A stretch of 64,000 bases of DNA. Origin: Guillardia theta CCMP2712 (taxonomy: Eukaryota; Cryptophyceae; Pyrenomonadales; Geminigeraceae). Shown here piece by piece: positions 24,054 through 32,300 of the stretch. How positions within the stretch are numbered: the first letter of the stretch is position 1; each line of letters begins with the position of its first letter. The notes below the pieces were generated by a model that saw nothing but the letters and a program-made list of their open reading frames with translations, was not told the DNA's origin and searched no databases. The DNA lies in the NCBI RefSeq assembly GCF_000315625.1, contig NW_005434631.1, forward strand, positions 145,601 to 209,600, written 5' to 3'. The position numbers were made by a program, and so were the translations under genes.

Positions 24054-27000
24054 TCAGGGTGGAGAGAAGAAGATGCGACAAAGATCGTCGAACCCGTCAA
24101 AGTTTTCTTTTTTCCACATGATCCGTGCCTTGAAATCGGTCAGCACTCGACAAACTGCCTTGACTCCTCCCTGCTCGCTGCTGATCTGAGCCACGGCTCT
24201 GCCCTTGTCCTTGTTTCCCGTCGCTTCACTGCCGCGGTAACAGACCAGCATGTCGGCGTTAGCAAGGATGACTGACTGCATCGGGTCAAGAGCAGCTCGG
24301 TCCGGATCGCCGCAGATAGAAGTAAAGATCGCGCAGTCACGAGCAGTGACCCTCTGGTTCAGACTCGCTGATACAAGCTCCGCACAGAGCTCTCGCGCCC
24401 TCGTTCCGGTCACCTTGAACATAGGGAAGCACTGTGCGATGCAAGTGACAATATCGAAGATTCCTTCCCTCACCGCTTCTGCTCCTCTCCCGTACTCGAG
24501 ATCCAGCAGGTGGCTCCTGCACGGCAGACTTTCAACCTGCAGGTTGTGCAGGTTTGTCCTCTTTCCCCCAATATTCAGCCTGATGACAAGGCGGGGAAGG
24601 GAGTCCTGGACCTGGTTGTCCGGCAGGTTGGAAGGAATGCGAAGCAGCATCGTACTAGAGTTCAAGACAACGTGATGAAAGAAGCAAGGTTGTAGCTTGT
24701 GCTCCTCCTCCCCATCATCATCTCCTTCACTACCGTCACTCTCTTGATCAGAGAAGAAACCTTCCACCAGCACTTCCTCATCCTGCACAAACCCAGACCC
24801 AACAACGATCATCCACGAGGAAGAGACTTGGCGGGTGTCTGTGATGACAGGCTCGTGTAAGCTGCTGATTTGCCATTGAGCAGACGCATCTGTTGTCCAG
24901 GTCCCATCGCTCACGCTGCGAGGGAAGGAAACAAGCCAGGTCTCCTCCTCCTCCTCCTCCTCCTGCCCATCTGGCTCAAGCTCGGCATGGACGAGCCTTT
25001 GCTGCGACAGCTTGAGGTCCAACTTGTTGCCTTGTCCTGACATCCGCGGAGAGGAGCAGCTGCCCAACTTGATGACGCTGAACTTGACGGGGGGATGGCG
25101 ACCGCGGGGGTCTCGCAGCTCGTGCTCGCAGCTCTCAGTGAAGTCAGTCAGTGACCCGAGGAATCGAAATCGACGAGACGTGGATGCGTCGACAGCAGCG
25201 AGACATGTCAAGCTGACCGTACGAGAGCGCGTGTGCTCAATCTCAATGACGGCATCGCCCACGTTCCAGGGCAGGTGACCTCCTCCCGGCTTGTAGAAGG
25301 TGATAGTGATGGTCGAGCTCTTGGGAAGCAGAGCTTGCATCTTACGGCAAGCAGCAGCGTCTACTCTCGAGGGCTTGAGCAGACAAGTGTCCTCCCCTTC
25401 GTCGTCACTGTCGTCGGCGCACAGACTGTCCGCAACAAGTTCTTCCCAGGCAATCAGGAAATGAGAGCCGATGTCGCCGAAGCCGACGACGACGCTTGTG
25501 CTGATAGAGAAGGGTTGGTCACGCTTCCCTCCTGATCTGCTGATGTGCAAGGTGAGTTCCTCGAAGAAGGACGAGAGGTCGTCAGCATCACTGAGGACTC
25601 GAGGAGAGATGTCCACTATTTCAACTCTCTGCCGATTGTCACCAATGGTAGCGAGACTATTCAGACCCAACCCGTACAGGTGCATGAAAGGCTGACGGAG
25701 AGATACAACGAGGCTCCTGCTCTTCGGAGCGAAGTATTGTGAAGCGAGTTGGGACGACCAGACATGATTTTGTAATCCCTTGAGCTCAAGACTGGGAAAA
25801 AACTTCTGGACGATCTCATGAAGACGGGAGGCAGAGGAAGAAAAGTTCTCCACCTTGCCCATGATTGTCATGTCCGAGGCGAAGCTGCTTGCCAGCAAAG
25901 TGTCGCACTCGTAGTGCAGGTCAAACAAACCGACCAAGAAGGAGAATCTGAGAACCATCAGAAGGTCCGAGGCAAAGAAGTCGGGCTGAGATTCAGACGT
26001 CCTCTCCTTGGGATCCTTGAGGAAACCGCAGTACAGGTAGCTGAGAATAATTTTCATCGCGTTCCTCGAGAGTTTCTTCCCGTCTACTTCAACCTTGCTG
26101 ACCTGGGGATTCGACCTGACGAGGAAAAGGAAGAACTCTGACTTCGCGCTGACGACGTCACGGTGAGAAGCCTCGGGGGGTAAGCCATCCTGGAAGAGGA
26201 AGAACAAGTCCTTGGGAGGAAGGGGAATCGAGATGACGCGCGAAGTCCCGTCCAGGCCCTTGCTGAGAACCTCTACCTCCTGTGCGCTCTTGCGGGCTGT
26301 CGAGACGGGGGCTGCAAGGCCCTTCCAGTTAACTCCATCGATCCTCTTGAGATCCCGGCAGAATTTCTTGTCGCAGCAGAGGTCTTGCTCGATCAGAACG
26401 TCAAGTCTCGAAGTCAAGGTAGAGACGTGGTTCACTGCGTTGCACTTGATGTCAGGTCCACCCCACCTCAGCCTCACCAGCAGCTCGTTCACCCTGTTGA
26501 CCAAGTTTGCGCTGCTCTTGATGCTCTTCACGTTTACCTCGTCCAGCAAGGACATCTCGAAAGTCACTTTCCATGCTTCTGTTCCTCTCACGGCTATGGA
26601 GGAGAGTTGGACGTCAAGAAACTCTGCCCCGCTGTCGGCGCACAGAGCTGAAATTATCCCTCGCAAGAGAACGTCTAGTTGGTCTTTAACGTCTGAAAGT
26701 TTCTTGGTCCCTGACAGCTCAACGCTGACAAGCTCCCGCTTCTTGAGCTCGTACTCGTGACATGGTTGGAGCATTCGAATCGCTCCCCTGAGGCATCCCA
26801 GGTGAAGGTGGAGGGTCGGGATTGGAGTCTCATCCAGCTCCTCCTCCGTCATCTCCCCAGCAATACACTTGACCGACTGCAAGCTCATCCCGCACTCCAG
26901 CAAGAAGCCTCGCCCGCACTTGGGGCAGACGTGGCGGGAGCAGTGGCGGAGGAGGTTGAAAGGAGAGGCTCGCCGCGACTTGAATCGCTTTACGAGCACA

Positions 27001-29384
27001 TCACAGCAGTCCTTGTAGGAGTCCCGCTGACTGCAAGCAACCTGCTGCTGGTGCCCGCAGCCTGGTAGCGTCACCTTGACGGGCTGCGAGCACTGACCGC
27101 AGGAGGAGCTGCAGACCTTGAGACACTGATGCTTGCAGGAGGTGAAGGAGTTGAGACAGGGGCTGAGGCATCGGACCGACTGCTCGCAGGAAGCACGGCA
27201 GAAGAGCTTCAGAGTGTGCTCACAGTCCCTAGATCCCTCCTCCGCAGTCGTAGGAGCTTCAGCATCGCAGCCCCCGTCGTAGGAGCATCGGTCAAAGTCT
27301 TCAGGGAACAAGAGTAGCTTGCCTTCCTCCTTGCCTGGTCGTGGCTTGATGCCGATGCTGAGCTGGACTTCAGGATGTCTCCGGCACACAAGTTGAAGGA
27401 GATCGTCCTCCACATAGCGGTTCGTATCCTTTGCCTGCCGCACGAAGGAGCCCAGCAGGTTCTCAGCTGAGGAGGCGGGCTTGTGCTGCAAGAGGCCCTT
27501 GAAGTTTGCGAGGACGAACATCGCCATCCTCGCTCGCGAGAAGGCGACACTGAGCCTGTGGGGATCGCGAACCCATCGGCAGCAGAGGTCCTGCTGGGAG
27601 CGACAGAAGCAGAGGATGATGACGTCAGCCTCGAGCCCTTGAAACCCGTCGACCGTCGAGACAGAGACTCGCAAGAGGTTCTCCGTAGACTTGTCGGAGA
27701 AGCCCCGATGCCTCATGTCATGCTCGGCGCGAAGGAGGGAGCGGCTGTGAAGACAGTCCCGGATCTCGTCGCATTGAGCTGCATACATGGAGAGGATGTG
27801 GATCCTGGAGTAGCTCAGACCCTGCCGGATCAACCAATCAGCTATCCTGACAGCGAGAGCGCTCTCCTTCCGGTTCCTCGAGCTCAGCAGCCTTGCGCTC
27901 TTCTCCTCCTTGTACGGATGGCCGATTAGCATACACCTGCCATGGAGCTCGAAGTCGCTGCCTGACTCCTCGCTGCATCGGATCATGCTTGTCATCTCGA
28001 AGCTTGTCTTGCTGCATGCGTCCTGCAACTCAGCTGGAGAGTATAGAGGCCAATCGAGCGCTGAACTTCTGAGGTACTCCATGATGTTGGAGGGAACTCT
28101 GTACTGAGAGACGAGGGTAGCGACTTCGGTCTCGAGGTGACACAAGCGAGCCAGCAGGGAGATGTCAGGAGCAACGAGGTCTCGGCTAAGATCTACAACC
28201 CGCTCTCCTCCCTCCTCAGTCGCTACTTTGTGTCTCGTCCACACCCCCGGGTTCAGGTAAGGGCGGAGCTGCTTGGTATCGCCTAGAAGGAACACCTTCT
28301 TCACGCTGCTGGGAATGCAGGTCAACAAGGAGGCTTCATGTATGCTCCCTGCCTCTTCGACGATGATGACATCGAAGTTCAACCGCATTAAAATTTCCGA
28401 CATGTTTTGACACCCTGAGATCGTGACCCCGACAACTCTCGCGCTCTTCAGCTTCTCTTTCATGCGCTTCTCCTGCTCTTCGACCTTGATGTGGATTCCT
28501 CTGCTCGCCTCTTGCAAGAACTTCTTGAGTTTGCCCTTTTGCATCAGCTGCATGAGCCTCGTAGCGGACGACTTTGACTTCTCTCCGTGAATGATGTTGT
28601 GGAATATCTTCTTCTTCTGCCTCCCTGAAACTTTCGAGCTCGCCGATGTCGACATGCAAGTGCGAGAAGAAAGGTCCAAGAACGAAGAGAGCGAGAACTC
28701 CTCGCCATCCAACCGCTGTGTTTCATGCACCAGCTGGAAGTCGTTGGGCAAGGAGGAAGCACCGACTCTGACTACTTCAATTCCTGCCTTCAGGCTCAAC
28801 TTGTCTCTGATCGCCTGCAAGGTCTGATCTAGAACTGGTCCTGATGGGGAAAGAAAAAGGATCCGACTGTTTCCTCCCTCCAGCAGACGTTCAGCAAGTC
28901 GAATCCCCACGTGAGACTTGCCGGTTCCAGGAGGTCCAACGAGAATGCGGTAAAAATCTTTCTTGTCAGCAGTCAGGCGCTCGAGAGCTCGTCGTTGCTC
29001 GACGTTGTCTCTGTGAAAGCCCAGCTTATTTTGATGTCTACGAAAGAAAGAGTCATCATCGTCACTGTCATCAGTGTCGCTGTGGTCATCTTCGTCATCT
29101 TCTTCGTTGTCATTTTCGTCGTTTGTGTTGTGCTGATACTCAACGTCCTCTTCAATATCATAGTCATCATGTTCCTCTTGTTCACGTTGTTGCTTCGAGT
29201 CGCACGATTTTCCGTCTCTTTCATCTGCGTTACGAGTCAGCGCAAAGAGAACCTCCCAGGCATTTCCCGACCTTTTTTGTTCGACCTGATCTTGAGCTGG
29301 TCTGCTCCGGGTAGATCTTCTTTCAAGTCGTACCGTCTTGTCAACTCGTGGAGAGTCTGGATGTGACTGTCGTCTGTGTCGCAT
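24054..29384 (-). CDS. Giant SF1B (UPF1-like) helicase with Cys-rich and BTB-like regions
   Basis: A 1776-codon frame with no intron. A very acidic stretch (residues about 65-115) precedes the helicase. Motifs: Walker A LVGPPGTGKSH (about 150), motif II VIIVEEAGS (about 340), motif III LLGDTKQLRP, motif IV-like LVSQYRVPSNI, motif V VSTVDGFQGLEADVI, motif VI RLSVAFSRARMA. Motif II has EE where DE is usual. Then a Cys/His-rich region (about 720-860; CEHTLKLFCRASC, CKHQCLKVCSSSC, CPKCGRGF) like NFX1-type fingers of ZNFX1-class helicases. Around 1065-1170 lies a BTB/POZ-like region (SHRDVVSAKSEFFL, ILSYLYCGFL, FLVGLFDLHYECDTLL). The last 500 residues are unassigned. It overlaps the upstream helicase ORF by 148 nt in another frame; see findings. 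A role in RNA surveillance or silencing is inferred from family only. Confidence 0.85.
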   Translation of the reverse strand: MRHRRQSHPDSPRVDKTVRLERRSTRSRPAQDQVEQKRSGNAWEVLFALTRNADERDGKSCDSKQQREQEEHDDYDIEEDVEYQHNTNDENDNEEDDEDDHSDTDDSDDDDSFFRRHQNKLGFHRDNVEQRRALERLTADKKDFYRILVGPPGTGKSHVGIRLAERLLEGGNSRILFLSPSGPVLDQTLQAIRDKLSLKAGIEVVRVGASSLPNDFQLVHETQRLDGEEFSLSSFLDLSSRTCMSTSASSKVSGRQKKKIFHNIIHGEKSKSSATRLMQLMQKGKLKKFLQEASRGIHIKVEEQEKRMKEKLKSARVVGVTISGCQNMSEILMRLNFDVIIVEEAGSIHEASLLTCIPSSVKKVFLLGDTKQLRPYLNPGVWTRHKVATEEGGERVVDLSRDLVAPDISLLARLCHLETEVATLVSQYRVPSNIMEYLRSSALDWPLYSPAELQDACSKTSFEMTSMIRCSEESGSDFELHGRCMLIGHPYKEEKSARLLSSRNRKESALAVRIADWLIRQGLSYSRIHILSMYAAQCDEIRDCLHSRSLLRAEHDMRHRGFSDKSTENLLRVSVSTVDGFQGLEADVIILCFCRSQQDLCCRWVRDPHRLSVAFSRARMAMFVLANFKGLLQHKPASSAENLLGSFVRQAKDTNRYVEDDLLQLVCRRHPEVQLSIGIKPRPGKEEGKLLLFPEDFDRCSYDGGCDAEAPTTAEEGSRDCEHTLKLFCRASCEQSVRCLSPCLNSFTSCKHQCLKVCSSSCGQCSQPVKVTLPGCGHQQQVACSQRDSYKDCCDVLVKRFKSRRASPFNLLRHCSRHVCPKCGRGFLLECGMSLQSVKCIAGEMTEEELDETPIPTLHLHLGCLRGAIRMLQPCHEYELKKRELVSVELSGTKKLSDVKDQLDVLLRGIISALCADSGAEFLDVQLSSIAVRGTEAWKVTFEMSLLDEVNVKSIKSSANLVNRVNELLVRLRWGGPDIKCNAVNHVSTLTSRLDVLIEQDLCCDKKFCRDLKRIDGVNWKGLAAPVSTARKSAQEVEVLSKGLDGTSRVISIPLPPKDLFFLFQDGLPPEASHRDVVSAKSEFFLFLVRSNPQVSKVEVDGKKLSRNAMKIILSYLYCGFLKDPKERTSESQPDFFASDLLMVLRFSFLVGLFDLHYECDTLLASSFASDMTIMGKVENFSSSASRLHEIVQKFFPSLELKGLQNHVWSSQLASQYFAPKSRSLVVSLRQPFMHLYGLGLNSLATIGDNRQRVEIVDISPRVLSDADDLSSFFEELTLHISRSGGKRDQPFSISTSVVVGFGDIGSHFLIAWEELVADSLCADDSDDEGEDTCLLKPSRVDAAACRKMQALLPKSSTITITFYKPGGGHLPWNVGDAVIEIEHTRSRTVSLTCLAAVDASTSRRFRFLGSLTDFTESCEHELRDPRGRHPPVKFSVIKLGSCSSPRMSGQGNKLDLKLSQQRLVHAELEPDGQEEEEEEETWLVSFPRSVSDGTWTTDASAQWQISSLHEPVITDTRQVSSSWMIVVGSGFVQDEEVLVEGFFSDQESDGSEGDDDGEEEHKLQPCFFHHVVLNSSTMLLRIPSNLPDNQVQDSLPRLVIRLNIGGKRTNLHNLQVESLPCRSHLLDLEYGRGAEAVREGIFDIVTCIAQCFPMFKVTGTRARELCAELVSASLNQRVTARDCAIFTSICGDPDRAALDPMQSVILANADMLVCYRGSEATGNKDKGRAVAQISSEQGGVKAVCRVLTDFKARIMWKKENFDGFDDLCRIFFSPP

Positions 29385-32300
29385 GATGCAAACATGAACA
29401 TCTCGGAGCAGGAGAGTATCTTCGAGATGGCCTGCTCCAGTCTCTCAACAGACAACATGCCTGTGAACCCTTCTGAGTTGTCACCCCCGATCAGGCATAA
29501 GTCGATCATTCCATTCTCGATGAGCAACGCATCGGATGTCTTCAGCGACAGCCACAGCAGCTCAGTGTCAGCTGGGCCTCGTTGCGACTGGAAATTCATC
29601 CACAAGAGCACGAGGCCTTGCTCTCTGAAGTGACTGACGAGGGACTTGTCAATGCGGAAGCGAAGAGCGAAGAAGGACTCCAGCTGAACCAGGCCTAGAA
29701 AGCCAGCGTCTCTGACGCAAACACCGAAAGCTGAGTTGGAGGGCGAGGAGTGAAGGAAGGACTGGACGAGATGATGGATGGGAAAGAAAGTCTCGATCTT
29801 GATGATGTTGAATAGACAGACAATCATGTCTGATGAGGAATCGAAGACAGCTTGATTCCGAACCAACGACACGTCATCTTCCAGCCACTTCTTGTCAGGC
29901 AGCGGGTCCAAGTGCAGAGGCCTGACAGTCTTCTTGCTCTTCCTCTCTCTGCACGCAATCAGCGTCGGGTCTTCACCCTCTCTTACGAACGCTCGCAGGT
30001 ACAAGAAGTCTGCCTTGGAAACATTTTGCAGCTCGTCTCTCCAGTCGGAGGTGAAGCAGATCTTGTTGGTCTTGATGGCTTGCTGCACGTTCTCCTTGAA
30101 TGTCGGGCAGTCCAGCTGCCCTATGATTGCAAGCCCATGGGAATTTTCTTTGTTGTTCCATAAGTTGTCAACATGCGCGATCGTGCACTTGTGGTACCTC
30201 GACTTGAACTTGTGAACGAAGAAGGCACAGTCTTTGACTCGCCTGCCTCGGCAGTTGAAGCATGAATGTCGACAACAGAGATGGCATCCGTCGCATCTAT
30301 GAGGTAAGAAAAACACCTCTCCTTCAAACTCTTCCTCCCCTTCCTCGCCGACTTCCCCTGCCTGCCCCTTGAAGTCTTCGATTGTTCTGTCGTCACAACA
30401 GTATGCTGCAGCGTACCCACTGCACAGACACTTGCTGTCTTGCTCTTCCATCGTCTTGTGGAGAACCTTGTACTGACTTTTCAACACGCAAGCAAGACAA
30501 GTGGCCTCGGTGATCTGCCAAACTCCCAACAGCTCGCGGTAGATCAGCTTGCCGACTGCAAAGTTGTGAACGACACCCTGCTTGCTGCAAGAGATACACA
30601 ACCATCCTCCTTCCCATCGAACAGCTTTGTCATGTGACACAATCATCGAGCAACTTGCACACTCCCGCTGCTCTTCATCTTGTGCGCTGTCAGCACGTTG
30701 AACTTCGATCTCCAACGCTTCTCCTAATGTCAGCCTCTTGGAATCCGGTTTATCAGCCTCCTTCTTGGACGGTTGAGAAACAGTTGAGTTGGGGAGCTGC
30801 TGGACAGGTGCAGAGGCCTTAAACCTATGTTTCTTGGACTGAGCTGCAGCTGACCCTGTAGACCTAAGGAGAGGTGGAAAGTCTTCGAGTGGCAGCTCAT
30901 GCCCTTGTTGAGATCTGCGGCTGCTTCTTGAGCTTAATTCCTCACGTGAGATAGTCTGAGCCGAGACGTCAGGAGCTGAGAAATTTTGATCTGCAACCAA
31001 CTTGTTTGCTTGTTTGCAAGGAGAAGACTGTGCGCACAATCTGCAGAACTTGCAAGACTTACAAACTGCTGCTGTTGAGTTGCAAGAGCAAAGGTCGGAA
31101 TGATCGATCCGCTTCCCCTTGCAAAACTTTCCAAGTGCAGTACAATACCCGCAATGAGAACATCGAAAGCTCTTATGGAACTCCAAGTCATGGCCAAGGG
31201 GATTTCTGAATGAATCCAGTCTCAGTTCTTGTCCTAGGGAACGTGCGAGTACGAACTGACTGTACACGTCGAGCAGGCAGGTGGTGGATAAGAATCGAAT
31301 GAAATCATCTGATTCCGATCTCAACGGTTCTTCTGCGCTGACCAGCTGTTGACCAGCAGTATCATGATCGAACGGCCACCTCCCTTGAAAGGTGTTGTGG
31401 GTGTAGCAATATCGAGCAATGTCAAGCCACATGGAGCTCAGGGACGGTGAAACGACGCTGGTGGCCTGCTGCACGTCTGACTCTTCAAGCCCGTAGACAT
31501 TGACTTGCTCGTGCGCCTCGTAAAAGTTTACAGCAAGTTCTGCGAGCAACTTGGCATGCCCGACGAAGCAGAGGAGCTGCGAGGCTCGACCCATGGCTGA
31601 GTTGAGGCGCTTCGGGTTGAACACAAACCCCTCGTCCTTGTACAAGTCGCTGGCGAGCCAATCCTCGGAGGCGCGTACCGTTGATATGATAACAACCTTC
31701 TTTTCTCGCCCTTGAATCGACTCGACCGGCCCCACGTTCACTCGGCTCAGCTGCAGCGCATCGTTGGGATGCTCTCTCAGCAGCTTGCGGATAATTTCGA
31801 TCTGCTTCCTATGCCCTGATATCACCTGCACATCTTCTGCGCTGATCATGGGGCGGCAGTTCCTCAGCAGGTCCACGAGGATGCTCGTGATGCTCTCAGC
31901 CTCGGACACGTTGAAGAAGGATGGCGAGTCAACATCTTGACGGTCGTTTCCGAGAACGTCAAGGAACAGGACGGGGAACTTGTTGTTGTTGGGCATGAAG
32001 TTCCACCTGGACAACCAGCTGACGTCCAAGAGGCCTGCTGACTGAATCTTCCCCTCGTAGAAGAGGCGAGAAGAGAGGGCAACTATGTCCGGATGGTTGC
32101 GGTAGTTGACCAGCAGCTGCGTCCACAGCTTGTGCTCTTGCTTGTACCACTCCGTCTGCAGCAATCGTTCGATGACTGAGACTCCGAGGCCATGGGAGCG
32201 AGCGAGCTTCGACAAGACCTTCGGCCCGATCTGCTCGCTGTCGCCAGACAGGATCACGTTGGTGACGCTGCTGGCAAGGCAGAGAGGCAGCAGAGCAGCA

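Noticed and set aside
27483-29366. Plus-strand ORFs opposite the helicases
   Set aside because: They overlap conserved helicase motifs on the minus strand and have no domain of their own.
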